A stretch of DNA of 64,000 bases, taken from positions 2,108,001-2,172,000 of the forward strand of contig NZ_JACCFO010000001.1 in the NCBI RefSeq assembly GCF_013410565.1, given 5' to 3'. A model generated the notes under the pieces. It was not told the DNA's origin and ran no database searches. It saw only the letters and a list, made by a program, of their open reading frames with translations. Shown in pieces: positions 32,175-40,912 of this stretch (within the stretch, counting starts at the first letter, position 1; each line of letters begins with the position of its first letter). The translations under genes and the position numbers were made by a program. The DNA is from Streptomonospora nanhaiensis. Its GTDB lineage: Bacteria; Actinomycetota; Actinomycetes; Streptosporangiales; Streptosporangiaceae.

Positions 32175-33817
32175 TGAGCACCTACCAGGTCATGCTCGGG
32201 GTGCCCTCGGCCGACGTCGAGGCGGCGCTGACCGCGCGCTTCGACGAACTGCTCGACTGCGAGGTGGTGGGCGTGCACCGCTCCTCGCAGGAGATCAGCG
32301 ACAGCGTGGGGCAGGTGCCCACGCTCGACGTCGTCCTGGTGCACGAGCGCATGGGGCCGCTGCCGGTCCTCGACCTCATCCGCGACCTGTCGCGCAGCCG
32401 CCCCCAGCTCGCGGTCATCCTCGTGGTCGACGAGGTCGACGCCGACATCTTCACCAACGCGATGGAGGCGGGCGCGCGCAGCGTGCTGCCCACCCACGCC
32501 ACGGTCGACCAGATCGGGGCCCGGGTCACCACGGCCGCCGACTGGTCGCGCACGCTGCGCCGCCACCTGGAGGCGGCCTCACTGGACGTCCCCATGGACG
32601 GCCGCAAGGGGTCGATCATCACGCTGTCGGGCGCCAAGGGCGGCGTGGGCACCACCACCAGCGCCATCCACCTCGCCCGGATCGCGGCCCGCTCGGGCCG
32701 GGTGGTGTGCCTGGTCGACCTCGACCTGCAGTCCGGCGACATCCCCGGCTACTTCGACCTCAAGCACCGGCGCAGCATCGTGGACCTGGTCGAGGCGTCC
32801 GACGACATCAGCGCCTCGATGCTGGCCGACACCCTGTACGTGCACTCCGAGGGGCTGCACATCCTGCTGGCGCCCAACGACGGCGAGCGCGGCGAGGACG
32901 TCACCGGCCGCGCCACCCGCCAGATCCTGGGCGCGCTGCGCTCCCGCTACGACCTGGTGGTCGTCGACTGCGGCGCCGCCACCACCGAGGCCACGGCCAT
33001 GGCCGTGGAGCTCGCCGACACCGCGGTGCTGCTGGTCAACCCCGACCTTCCGGCGCTGCGGGCGGCCCAGCGGGTGGTGGCGATGTGGGGGCGGCTGCAG
33101 ATCCGCGACTCCCGCAACACCACCGTGCTGCTGATGCGGCACAGCCGCAAGAACGAGATCCAGCCCGACTTCGCGCGCAAACTGCTGGCCACGCCCACCC
33201 TGCGCACCACGGTTCCGGCGGCGTTCCGCGCGGTCGAGGAGGCCGCCAACACCGGCAACCCGGCGCGGCTGACCGACGAGAACCTGCTGCGGGCCTACGC
33301 CCAGATCGCGGGCGAGCTGGGCATGCTGAACCGGCCGGAGTCGCCCTACGACCAGACCGGCCCCGGGGAGTCCGCGGTGTTCTCCCCCTCGGGCCCGCTG
33401 GACGTCGACCCCGACCTCACCTCGCCGCGCGGACGCCGCGTCCGCGCCTGGCGGCGGCGGGGCGACTCCGGCGCGCTGTTCGTGGAGTTCGCCTCGACTC
33501 TGCCCTTCGTCGGGCTGGCGCTGCTGATCACCTGGCAGATCCTGCTCGTCGGTCTGACCGGGATGTTCGCCTCGCACGCCGCCAACGAGGGCGCGCGCCA
33601 GGCGGCCATCGACTCCTCCGACCTGGAGGCCATCGAGGAGGAGGCGGCCAAGCGGGTCAGCCCGCCGTGGAACGAGGAGGGGACCTTCTCGGTCGAGATC
33701 ATCGACACCGAGGGCGGTGAGGCCGTGCAGGTCAGCATCGCCACGCCGGTGTTCCTGCCCGGCGTCGACGGCCCGTGGCGGATCAGCAGCCAGGCGCTGA
33801 TCCTGCCCGAGGGCTGA
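32174..33817 (+). CDS. CpaE/TadZ ATPase fused to a TadE-like pseudopilin domain
   Basis: 547 residues. Part one (about 1-120) is a receiver-like domain (LDVVLVHERMGPLPVLDLIR). Part two is a MinD/ParA-type ATPase with deviant Walker A GAKGGVGTTTSA (about 153-163), VVCLVDLDLQSGDI, and VVVDCGAATTEA. This is CpaE/TadZ, which places the pilus machine in the cell. Part three (about 430-547) is a TadE-like unit: GDSGALFVEFASTLPFVGLA opens a membrane helix, followed by an extracellular domain with an HAANEGARQAA helix. The frame is continuous. A membrane-crossing pseudopilin on a cytoplasmic ATPase is unusual. It starts inside the cpaB stop codon. Confidence 0.85.
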   Translation: MSTYQVMLGVPSADVEAALTARFDELLDCEVVGVHRSSQEISDSVGQVPTLDVVLVHERMGPLPVLDLIRDLSRSRPQLAVILVVDEVDADIFTNAMEAGARSVLPTHATVDQIGARVTTAADWSRTLRRHLEAASLDVPMDGRKGSIITLSGAKGGVGTTTSAIHLARIAARSGRVVCLVDLDLQSGDIPGYFDLKHRRSIVDLVEASDDISASMLADTLYVHSEGLHILLAPNDGERGEDVTGRATRQILGALRSRYDLVVVDCGAATTEATAMAVELADTAVLLVNPDLPALRAAQRVVAMWGRLQIRDSRNTTVLLMRHSRKNEIQPDFARKLLATPTLRTTVPAAFRAVEEAANTGNPARLTDENLLRAYAQIAGELGMLNRPESPYDQTGPGESAVFSPSGPLDVDPDLTSPRGRRVRAWRRRGDSGALFVEFASTLPFVGLALLITWQILLVGLTGMFASHAANEGARQAAIDSSDLEAIEEEAAKRVSPPWNEEGTFSVEIIDTEGGEAVQVSIATPVFLPGVDGPWRISSQALILPEG

Positions 33818-33849
33818 TTCCGCGACGATCGGACGACGAAAGGTGAGTC

Positions 33850-34218
33850 ATGCGACCGCACAGGCGCGCACGGCGGCGCGGCGACCGGGGGTCCCAGATC
33901 CTGGAGTTCGCCGCGTACTTCCCGCTGTTCGTGCTCGTGGCGACCATCGCCCTGGAGACCTTCTTCGCGTTCATCGCCGCCGAGCGCATGGAGCACGCGG
34001 CGCGGGCGGGCGCGCGGATCGCCGGCATCCAGGGGCTGGACGCGGCGGGTGCCACGGCCCGCTCGGCGCTTCCGACATGGCTGGATCAGGCCGAGGTGAC
34101 GGTGGGAGAGAACGGTGAGGGCGGGTACTACACCGAGATCACGGTGGACTTCCCGCTCATGTTCCCCACCCCCGGCTTCGAACTCGACCTGACCCGGCGC
34201 GTGGACATGCCGCTATGA
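33850..34218 (+). CDS. TadE-like pseudopilin
   Basis: 122 residues. RGDRGSQILEFAAYFPLFVL (about 10-29) is the TadE start: an Arg-rich cytoplasmic lead, Gly-Ser, then a hydrophobic helix with Glu five residues after the Gly. After the helix comes RMEHAARAGARIAGIQGLDA and a small extracellular beta domain. TadE proteins are minor pseudopilins needed for Flp pilus assembly. It resembles the C-terminal domain of the preceding fusion (EHAARAGARIA versus HAANEGARQAA). AAAGGTGA precedes the ATG. Confidence 0.82.
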   Translation: MRPHRRARRRGDRGSQILEFAAYFPLFVLVATIALETFFAFIAAERMEHAARAGARIAGIQGLDAAGATARSALPTWLDQAEVTVGENGEGGYYTEITVDFPLMFPTPGFELDLTRRVDMPL

Positions 34219-34273
34219 CCCCCGCCGCCCGCTTAGTCCGCCCGTTTCGCCCGACCGATTCCCAGGTACGCCC

Positions 34274-35626
34274 ATGGCACTGAAAGACCGCCTCACCGAG
34301 GACCACGGCAACGACCACCCCATCGACCAGATCGCCCACTGGCGGCAGCGGCTGCTGCACGAGGTGAACCTGGACGACATGGCCACGCTCACGCTGGAGC
34401 AGCGGCGCACGCGCCTGGAGAAGGTCGTGGGCCACATCATCTCCCGCGAGGGGCCGGTGCTCAGCGACCGCGAGCGCGGCTCGCTGGTCCGGCGCGTCGT
34501 CGACGAGGCGCTGGGGCTGGGGGTGCTGGAGCCGCTGCTGGCCGACGAGAGCATCACCGAGATCATGGTGAACGGCCCCGACAACATCTACATCGAGCAG
34601 CGGGGCCGGGTGCACCGCATCGACACCGCGTTCACCAGCGAAGAGCAGCTGATGCAGACGATCGACCGGATCGTGTCGCAGGTCAACCGGCGCATCGACG
34701 AGTCCAGCCCGATGGTCGACGCGCGGCTGCCCACGGGAGAGCGCGTCAACGTGATCATCCCGCCGCTGTCGCTGAGCGGGCCGGTCATCACGATCCGGCG
34801 GTTCCCCAAGCCGTTCACCGTCGAGGAGCTGGTGGCCAAGGGCAGCGTCGACGGCGCGACCGCGGTGCTGCTAGCGTCGCTGGTGCGGGCGCGGTTCAAC
34901 GTGATCATCTCCGGGGGTACCGGCACCGGTAAGACCACGTTCCTCAACGCGCTGTCGAGCTTCGTGCCGGCGCACGAGCGCGTGGTGACCATCGAGGACA
35001 GCGCCGAACTGCAGCTCCAGCAGGAGCACGTGATCCGGCTGGAGGCGCGGCCGCCCAACATCGAGGGCGCCGGGCAGATCACCATCCGCGATCTGGTCCG
35101 CAACTCCCTGCGGATGCGGCCTGACCGGATCATCGTCGGCGAGGTCCGGGGGGCCGAGACCCTGGACATGATGCAGGCGATGAACACCGGCCACGACGGC
35201 TCCCTGGCCACGGTGCACGCCAACTCCGCCGAGGACGCGGTGCACCGGCTGCTCACGCTGGCCTCGATGTCGGAGGTCAAGATCCCGTTCGAGGCGCTGC
35301 GCGACCAGATCAACGCCGCGGTGGACGTGCTCGTGCACCTGAGCCGCTACCCCGACGGCTCGCGCCGGGTGGCCGAGGTCGCCGTGGTGGCCTCCACCCG
35401 GCAGGAGGAGTTCCGGCTGGAGCCCCTGCTGAAGTTCGAGGCCTACCCCCAGGACGGCAGCGGCACGGTGCGCGGCGAGTTCCGCCGGTTCCCGCTGCCG
35501 CGCCACATCGCGGCGCGCATTCACGCGGCCGGCGAGAGCGTGCCCGCGGCGTTCGGCGTCCAGCCGGCCCCGCAGGCCCGCCGCGCGGCGCGCACGGACT
35601 TCACGCTCCCGGAGGTCCCGCTGTGA
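34274..35626 (+). CDS. cpaF: Flp pilus assembly ATPase CpaF (TadA)
   Basis: 450-residue secretion ATPase that powers pilus extension. The N-terminal domain (LTLEQRRTRLEKVVGHIISR, LADESITEIMVNGPDNIYIE) is followed by Walker A GGTGTGKTTFLNAL (about 213), the Asp box IEDSAEL, Walker B RMRPDRIIVGEVRGAE (about 280-295) and the His box GHDGSLATVHANSA. All catalytic parts are intact. It would form a hexamer on the membrane with TadB and TadC, encoded next. The ATG lies in a weak ribosome-site context (CCAGG). Confidence 0.95.
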   Translation: MALKDRLTEDHGNDHPIDQIAHWRQRLLHEVNLDDMATLTLEQRRTRLEKVVGHIISREGPVLSDRERGSLVRRVVDEALGLGVLEPLLADESITEIMVNGPDNIYIEQRGRVHRIDTAFTSEEQLMQTIDRIVSQVNRRIDESSPMVDARLPTGERVNVIIPPLSLSGPVITIRRFPKPFTVEELVAKGSVDGATAVLLASLVRARFNVIISGGTGTGKTTFLNALSSFVPAHERVVTIEDSAELQLQQEHVIRLEARPPNIEGAGQITIRDLVRNSLRMRPDRIIVGEVRGAETLDMMQAMNTGHDGSLATVHANSAEDAVHRLLTLASMSEVKIPFEALRDQINAAVDVLVHLSRYPDGSRRVAEVAVVASTRQEEFRLEPLLKFEAYPQDGSGTVRGEFRRFPLPRHIAARIHAAGESVPAAFGVQPAPQARRAARTDFTLPEVPL

Positions 35627-35684
35627 CCCCCGCCGCCACCGCCAACCGCCGCACGGCACACGAGTCGTCTCCGGAGGTCGGGCC

Positions 35685-36617
35685 GTGACCTACACCGTGA
35701 TCATCCTGGGCCTGTCGCTGGTCACGATCAGCGTCTTCATCTGGGGCCTGGTGGTCTACATCGACGGCACCGTGCAGCGGCGCCAACTGGCCTCGCGCAG
35801 CGCGCTGCACGAGGTCGAGCGGCGCGCCAACACGCCCCTGGCGCGGCTGGACGTCGTACTGCGGCGCACCGAGCCGGGCCGGCGCATCGAGTACCGGCTG
35901 GCGCGGGCCGGGGTCAAGGTGAAGGTGTCGACCTTCGTCCTGCTGCTGGTGGGGGCGGCGGCGCTGGCCATCGTGTTCGTGTGGCAGGCGCTGGCGCCGG
36001 TGTTCGGGCTGGCGGCGGCGGTGGGGGTGGGCTTCATCTTCTTCGCCTACCTCAAGCGCCAGGAGGAGCGGCGCAAGGAGGAGTTCACCGCGCAGCTGCC
36101 GGAGCTGGCCCGCGTGCTGTCCAACGCCACGCAGGCGGGGCTGGCACTGCCCACGGCCATCGACATGGCCGCCGAGGAGCTGGACGACCCGGCGGGCTCG
36201 GAGCTGCGCCGGGCGGCGGAGTCGATGAAACTGGGCCAGCCCTTCGACGAGGCGATGCGGGAGCTGCGCGAGCGCATGCCCTCACGCGAGATCGGCGTGC
36301 TGATCTCGACCCTGCTGGTGTCGGCGCGCTCGGGCGGCGCCCTGGTCTCGGCGCTGCGGTCGATCGCCGAGACCCTGGAGGAGCGCAAGGAGTCGCGCCG
36401 CGAGGTGCACACGATCCTCACCGAGACGACGTCGACGGCGTGGGCGCTGCTGGCCATGGGCGTGGGCGCGCTGTTCCTCGTCAACATGCTGCAGCCCGAC
36501 GCCATCCGCACCATGACGGAGTCGCCGGCGGGAACCGTCGTGCTCGCCCTGTCCTGCGGCCTGTTCCTGACCGGCTTCCTGCTGGTGCGCCGGATCACCA
36601 CCAAGATCGACTTCTAG
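35685..36617 (+). CDS. tadB: Flp pilus platform protein TadB
   Basis: 310 residues of the GspF-type inner-membrane platform: N-terminal membrane helix (about 3-25), two helices near 85-125, the cytoplasmic bundle with LPELARVLSNATQAGLALPT, LRRAAESMKLGQPFDEAMRE, LISTLLVSARSGGALVSALR, and two C-terminal helices. It pairs with TadC to transmit CpaF motion to pilin subunits. GGAGG before the GTG start is strong. Confidence 0.9.
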   Translation: MTYTVIILGLSLVTISVFIWGLVVYIDGTVQRRQLASRSALHEVERRANTPLARLDVVLRRTEPGRRIEYRLARAGVKVKVSTFVLLLVGAAALAIVFVWQALAPVFGLAAAVGVGFIFFAYLKRQEERRKEEFTAQLPELARVLSNATQAGLALPTAIDMAAEELDDPAGSELRRAAESMKLGQPFDEAMRELRERMPSREIGVLISTLLVSARSGGALVSALRSIAETLEERKESRREVHTILTETTSTAWALLAMGVGALFLVNMLQPDAIRTMTESPAGTVVLALSCGLFLTGFLLVRRITTKIDF

Positions 36618-36639
36618 CCGCCACGCCCCCGGAGCCCTC

Positions 36640-37539
36640 ATGTCCTTCGTGCTGATCGTCGCGCTCGGCCTGGCCGCCGCCGCGGTCGTGGCCGTCTTCT
36701 GCTGGGGTGTCTACCTGTTCACCAAGCAGAGCGAGGTGGCGGGCGACATCTCCCTTGCCCCGCCCAAGCCCAAGCGGCCGTCCACGTTCATCCTCAACCG
36801 GATCACCGAGCTGATCGGCCGCCCGTTCGTCGGCGCGGTCAAGGAACTGGTGGGCCCTGAGCGCGAGGAGAGCATCCGCCTCCGCATCGAGGCCGCCGGC
36901 TGCCCCGAGGGCCTTACCGTCGAGCGCTACCTGCAGCGCAAGGTCGGCGAGATCCTGCTCTACAGCACCGCGGCGATCCTGCTGCTCACCCGCGGCCAGA
37001 CCATGCTCGCCATGCTGGCCCTGTGCTTCGTCGTGCTGACCGACGCCGACCTGCTCCTCAAGACCCGCCAGCGCCAGGACGACATCCAGCGCCAACTCCC
37101 CGACTTCCTCGACGTCCTGGCGGTCAGCGTCGGCGCCGGCCTCGCCTTCCGCCAGGCCCTGGCCCGCGTGGCCGACTCCATGCCCGGCACCCTGGCCGAC
37201 GAGTTCCGCATCGTCCTGCGCCAGATGGACCTCGGCACCAGCCGCAGGGAGGCGTTCCAGGCCCTGCGCCAGCGCAACAGCAACGAGGCCCTGGGCAAGT
37301 TCGTCACAGCCATCCAGCAGTCGGAGGAACTGGGCGCCCCGCTCTCCCACACCCTCCTCAACATCGGCCAGGACATGCGCCGCCAGGACGCCCAGTACAT
37401 GCGCCGCAAGGCGCAGCGCCTCAACCCCCGGGTAACGGGCATCACGGCGGCCACCATGCTCCCCGGCCTGCTCCTCCTGGTGGGCGGCGCCATGATCCTC
37501 GGCTCCGGCATCGACTTCACCGGAGTCCTCGGTGGCTGA
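36640..37539 (+). CDS. tadC: Flp pilus platform protein TadC
   Basis: 299 residues, also of the GspF type: N-terminal helix (about 2-25), a helix pair near 105-130, DFLDVLAVSVGAGLAFRQAL, FRIVLRQMDLGTSRREAFQA, FVTAIQQSEELGAPLSHTLL, and a C-terminal membrane helix ending in GSGIDFTGVLGG. It follows tadB by 22 bp and closes the conserved export core of the locus; pilin-type genes follow. Confidence 0.9.
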   Translation: MSFVLIVALGLAAAAVVAVFCWGVYLFTKQSEVAGDISLAPPKPKRPSTFILNRITELIGRPFVGAVKELVGPEREESIRLRIEAAGCPEGLTVERYLQRKVGEILLYSTAAILLLTRGQTMLAMLALCFVVLTDADLLLKTRQRQDDIQRQLPDFLDVLAVSVGAGLAFRQALARVADSMPGTLADEFRIVLRQMDLGTSRREAFQALRQRNSNEALGKFVTAIQQSEELGAPLSHTLLNIGQDMRRQDAQYMRRKAQRLNPRVTGITAATMLPGLLLLVGGAMILGSGIDFTGVLGG

Positions 37540-37589
37540 CCCACTATCCACACCCGGCCCCAACCCCTACACAACAGGTCGCGGCCCCC

Positions 37590-37603
37590 GTAACTTAATA
37601 ACT
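37590..37603 (+). promoter_or_regulatory. Possible -10 region before the pilin gene
   Basis: GTAACTTAATAACT is strongly AT-rich for this genome, within the 109-bp gap before the Flp pilin gene. Pilin is normally made in excess of its machinery, so an internal promoter here would make sense. No -35 box is clear. Confidence 0.3.
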
Positions 37604-37648
37604 GTCGCCAGGGCCCCCAAGCCCTTCGCACACCCCCGGGAGGGCTGA

Positions 37649-37870
37649 ATGCAATACCGTCTGCTGTCCCTACAAGCCCGAACACGAGCAATGATCACAA
37701 AACACCTCACCCAGCCCAACCAAGACAAGGGCGCCAGCATCCTGGAGTACGCCGCGGTGATCGTTCTGGTCGCCGGAGTCGCCGTGGCGCTCCTGCAATT
37801 GCAGGTATTCGACAATCTTGTGAACACCCTTGAGCAGCGTGTGGACGAGTTGCTCGCCGAAATGGGATAG
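37649..37870 (+). CDS. Flp-type pilin
   Basis: 73 residues with a 28-residue cytoplasmic leader and the Flp pilin signature DKGASILEYAAVIVLVAGVA. A prepilin peptidase would cut after the Gly, leaving Glu at mature position 5, as in class III (Flp) signals. The mature part is one hydrophobic helix plus a short polar tail (NTLEQRVDELLAEMG). It is the likely major pilin, encoded directly after tadC. No prepilin peptidase gene lies in the window. G+C begins to fall here. Confidence 0.85.
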   Translation: MQYRLLSLQARTRAMITKHLTQPNQDKGASILEYAAVIVLVAGVAVALLQLQVFDNLVNTLEQRVDELLAEMG

Positions 37871-37892
37871 TGGCGGTCGACCAAGGATTGTG

Positions 37893-38540
37893 ATGTCAGC
37901 CCGCCTGAGATCGTCGGACAGCGGCCAGGCCAACCTGTATCTACTGGTGGGCCTGACCTTGTCTCTCATAGCGATCATGCTGCTCTTCGTGCGGCTTGGG
38001 AATGCCAACGACCTGCGGACACAGTCGCAGACTGCGGCTGACGCGGCTGCCCTGGCCGCAGCCGGTGTTGCCCGTGAACAGGCCGCGCAGGAGCTGGCCG
38101 AAGGCAACATGCCTTACAGCCGCCTCTACGATCCGGCCGAAGGAAGAAGCAGGGCTGAACAGTATGCCCAAGTGAACGGAGCGATACTCGACGACATACG
38201 AGCCAGCGACGACAGCCAAGGAAATCTGGGAAATATCGTACGCGTCGAGGTGCGAAGTGCCGAATGCCAGGCCGAACTGGAACAGGACCGCACCCGGCAC
38301 TGGGCGAACATCGACTGCGGAACCCCCGATCACGACGCGAATCATACGGGAAACGCGGCAGCAATTGCCGAGGTCGTGATCCCTGAATGCGAGTACGGAA
38401 TAACCGGCACAGAAATCGGTGGACTAATATGCGATGGCGTCCGGATAACCGAAATTAATCAGGCACGGCGGGCCATCGATGTGCGGCTCACCAACAGCGA
38501 AGGCCAGTACATCTACAAGCCGATCGGGACAGTCGTCTAG
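37893..38540 (+). CDS. TadG-like pilus-associated protein
   Basis: 215 residues. SSDSGQANLYLLVGLTLSLI (about 6-25) is a TadE/TadG-type N-terminus with one membrane helix, followed by the RTQSQTAADAAALAAAGVAR helix typical of TadG relatives and an extracellular domain with four cysteines. It is much shorter than Gram-negative TadG and has no von Willebrand domain. Rare codons such as CTA and ATA occur (near 38425), unlike neighbouring genes. The ATG follows AAGGA. Confidence 0.75.
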   Translation: MSARLRSSDSGQANLYLLVGLTLSLIAIMLLFVRLGNANDLRTQSQTAADAAALAAAGVAREQAAQELAEGNMPYSRLYDPAEGRSRAEQYAQVNGAILDDIRASDDSQGNLGNIVRVEVRSAECQAELEQDRTRHWANIDCGTPDHDANHTGNAAAIAEVVIPECEYGITGTEIGGLICDGVRITEINQARRAIDVRLTNSEGQYIYKPIGTVV

Positions 38541-38583
38541 ACAGGAAACTGCTATCCCGATTGAACCTCTGCACGGAAAAGGG

Positions 38584-39645
38584 ATGATCGTGGGAACTTG
38601 GAGAATACCTTCACGCCTCCGCCGCGGTGGTCGATCTCTTTTCCTGCTCTTTCTGGCCTGCTCACTTTCGTCATCGTGTGTCAGTTCGGGCTCCTCTGGT
38701 GACGGCAACGGCGACGACACCGTGAACACCGAACCATCGGGAGGCCCGTCCGCGGGCGGAAACCTCACAGAGGGCGACGTCGTAGCCGGAAGCACGACCT
38801 CATCGACAGAAATCGGGTCCGAGTTCCGCATCGACATCCACTCGCTGAACCGCCAGAACGCCGACGTTGTCACACTGGACCTCACCATTTCGAATACCAG
38901 CCCGACCGAATCCGTTTCGATCTATGCTCCACCCCAGCAAGGCGAAGAACCTGGCGACCTTCAGTCCCTGACTCTAATCGACGGAGCTAATAGCAAAAAG
39001 CATCTTCCCCTTCTGTATGAAGACGGCACCTGCTACTGCGAAGCGTGGCACGACACTTCGCTCGCACCTGGAGAATCTGTGCGAGCGTGGGTGGCTTTCC
39101 CTGCCCCGCCTGCAGACGTCGAGCACATGACCTTCCTCTCCTATGCGACTCCGCCCATCTTGGACATACCCGTGACCGACTCGCCTGGCGAGAGAGTCGA
39201 GGAGCCGGCACAGGAACTGTCCACGCCCCAGATCTGGGACGTGCAAAGCCTTGAGGAAGGCTTGGAGGACAATTCCACTCGAGAGGAGACCTCCGAAGAG
39301 GTCGCCATATCACTGTCTTCGGATGTCCTGTTCGACACCAACGAGTCCTCCCTCGATGAATCCGCCAACGAGGTTATCCAGCAGGTGGCCAGGGAGATTG
39401 ACGACTCTTCAGCACGGACGGTCAGCGTAGACGGCCACACCGACAACACTGGAAACGACAGTGTCAACATTCCTCTCTCCGAGGACCGAGCACGTGCTGT
39501 ACGCGACGCCCTGGCCGATCTTGTGGAGAAAGAGGAGATCTCTTACGAGGTCGCAGGGCACGGGGCCGGTCAGCCGATCGCAAACAACGACAGCGAGGAG
39601 GGGAGATCGAAAAACCGCCGGGTCACTATTACCTTCGCGAAATAA
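38584..39645 (+). CDS. OmpA-domain lipoprotein of the Tad locus
   Basis: 353 residues: lipoprotein signal (LLFLACSLSSSC, lipid Cys near 32), a Ser/Gly linker, a beta-rich domain (about 75-200) with a CYC motif (DGTCYCEAWHD), and a C-terminal OmpA-type peptidoglycan-binding domain. That domain shows ISLSSDVLFDTNESSLDESA, VDGHTDNTGND, LSEDRARAVRDALADL and SKNRRVTITF, keeping the Asp and Arg that grip diaminopimelate. It would link the membrane to the wall near the pilus. The ATG at 38584 follows GGAAAAGG; a GTG two codons later is equally placed. Codon use is less GC-rich than upstream. Confidence 0.82.
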   Translation: MIVGTWRIPSRLRRGGRSLFLLFLACSLSSSCVSSGSSGDGNGDDTVNTEPSGGPSAGGNLTEGDVVAGSTTSSTEIGSEFRIDIHSLNRQNADVVTLDLTISNTSPTESVSIYAPPQQGEEPGDLQSLTLIDGANSKKHLPLLYEDGTCYCEAWHDTSLAPGESVRAWVAFPAPPADVEHMTFLSYATPPILDIPVTDSPGERVEEPAQELSTPQIWDVQSLEEGLEDNSTREETSEEVAISLSSDVLFDTNESSLDESANEVIQQVAREIDDSSARTVSVDGHTDNTGNDSVNIPLSEDRARAVRDALADLVEKEEISYEVAGHGAGQPIANNDSEEGRSKNRRVTITFAK

Positions 39646-39653
39646 GGAAGCAC

Positions 39654-40229
39654 ATGGAAAAGAAACGCTATCTTGTGCACTGCCTGACCTGGACGGTGGC
39701 CGCGACATCCCTGCTCGTTGTCCCCTTTTCAAGCGCGTCTGCAGCCGCTACTTCGCCATCACCGTCGCCAGGGTCCGAATCGACTCCGGGAACGTCCGCT
39801 TCTCCAGCGCTTGGCAGCACTGAAAGCAGTGGAGAACTCGAAAACGTCTCTGATGCAATGGCCGAGGTCCTGGACCTCAAGCACTCAACGAGCAGTGGGC
39901 TCACCGTTCTTACTGTAAGAATCACCAACACAGGCACCGAAAACATTCACGCCAACAACTTCGCCAATCCAATCTACGATTACCGACACACCCATCTCAG
40001 CGGAGTCACTCTGCTTGACGAATCATCGCAGATCCGCCATCACCCACTGATCGACGCCGAAACCAACTGCCTTTGTTCGGGATATGTCTCCCTATCTCCC
40101 TATGACCCGCTCATCGAACCAAATCAAAGCGTCGATTACTGGACTACCTACCGAACCCCGTCCGATACCGCGTCGTTTACCGTCGAGATCCCTGGTTTCG
40201 ATCCGATTGAGAACGTCCCGGTCGGCTGA
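39654..40229 (+). CDS. Secreted protein, paralogue of the preceding lipoprotein's N-terminal domain
   Basis: 191 residues with a classical signal peptide (CLTWTVAATSLLVVPFSSAS-AAA) and a Ser/Pro-rich linker. Its domain (about 60-190) mirrors the beta domain of the OmpA lipoprotein: LTVRITNTGTENIHANNFAN, VTLLDESSQIRHHPLIDAET, NCLCSGYVSL (CxC motif) and PNQSVDYWTTYRTPSDTASF. Function unknown. It starts eight bases after the lipoprotein stop, so the two are coupled. The 60 bases at 39901-39960 contain only 27 G+C, far below the rest of the window. Confidence 0.72.
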   Translation: MEKKRYLVHCLTWTVAATSLLVVPFSSASAAATSPSPSPGSESTPGTSASPALGSTESSGELENVSDAMAEVLDLKHSTSSGLTVLTVRITNTGTENIHANNFANPIYDYRHTHLSGVTLLDESSQIRHHPLIDAETNCLCSGYVSLSPYDPLIEPNQSVDYWTTYRTPSDTASFTVEIPGFDPIENVPVG

Positions 40230-40249
40230 GGCGGAGAAGGAGTGATCCG

Positions 40250-40912
40250 GTGGGCAAGTCCGTGACTCCGCTTGCTCGGGTTTCTGGGCGAGGGGGTGAT
40301 CGTGGGGCCTCGATTATGGAGACGGCGGCTTTGATCTCCATTGCCGCGGTGGTTGTGATCGGGCTTTCCTCCTCGTCGATCGCCGATGTGCTGCACGATG
40401 CCACGCGCGACTATGTGTGTCGGGTCGAAGGGCCCGAATGCGGGGGCGAGAGCTGGGTCGAGCATGAGCGGCCCGAAGAGCCCGAGGAGTATGTGTGGAC
40501 CTTTTCCAGCACGTGGGACGGTGAGGTACGCGGCGAGGGGGACGCCCGGGTGGCGGTGGCGTTCGCGTTGGCGCAGCAGGGGAAGCCGTACATCTGGGGG
40601 GCCACGGGGCGCAACGGGTACGACTGCTCCTCGCTGATGATGGAGGCCTGGCGCGAGGCGGGGGTGAGTCTTCCGCGGACCACCTGGGACCAGATCGCGG
40701 CGCTGCCGAACATCTCCAAGGGCGAACTGCAGCCCGGCGACCTGATCTTCTTCCACACGATGCCCGAGATGGAGCCGCCCACGCATGTCGGCATGTACAT
40801 CGGCAACGGGCAGATGGTGCACGCCGGCAATCCGGTCAACGTCACGCAGGTGATCGGCAACCCGCACTGGGAGTCGATCTGGGTCGGGCAGGCGCGGGTG
40901 CCGCAGGGGTGA
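40250..40912 (+). CDS. NlpC/P60 endopeptidase with a pilin-type N-terminus
   Basis: 220 residues. The first 45 mimic the Flp pilin: GRGGDRGASIMETAALISIA, with Gly-Ala-Ser, a Glu five residues on and a hydrophobic helix, instead of a Sec signal. After a short acidic linker with two Cys comes an NlpC/P60 domain: GKPYIWGATGRNGYDCSSLM (catalytic Cys about 125), LQPGDLIFFH, THVGMYIGNGQMVHA (catalytic His about 178). The enzyme would cut peptidoglycan peptides while anchored in, or built into, the pilus base. The start codon at 40250 follows GGAGAAGGAG. Confidence 0.85.
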   Translation: MGKSVTPLARVSGRGGDRGASIMETAALISIAAVVVIGLSSSSIADVLHDATRDYVCRVEGPECGGESWVEHERPEEPEEYVWTFSSTWDGEVRGEGDARVAVAFALAQQGKPYIWGATGRNGYDCSSLMMEAWREAGVSLPRTTWDQIAALPNISKGELQPGDLIFFHTMPEMEPPTHVGMYIGNGQMVHAGNPVNVTQVIGNPHWESIWVGQARVPQG

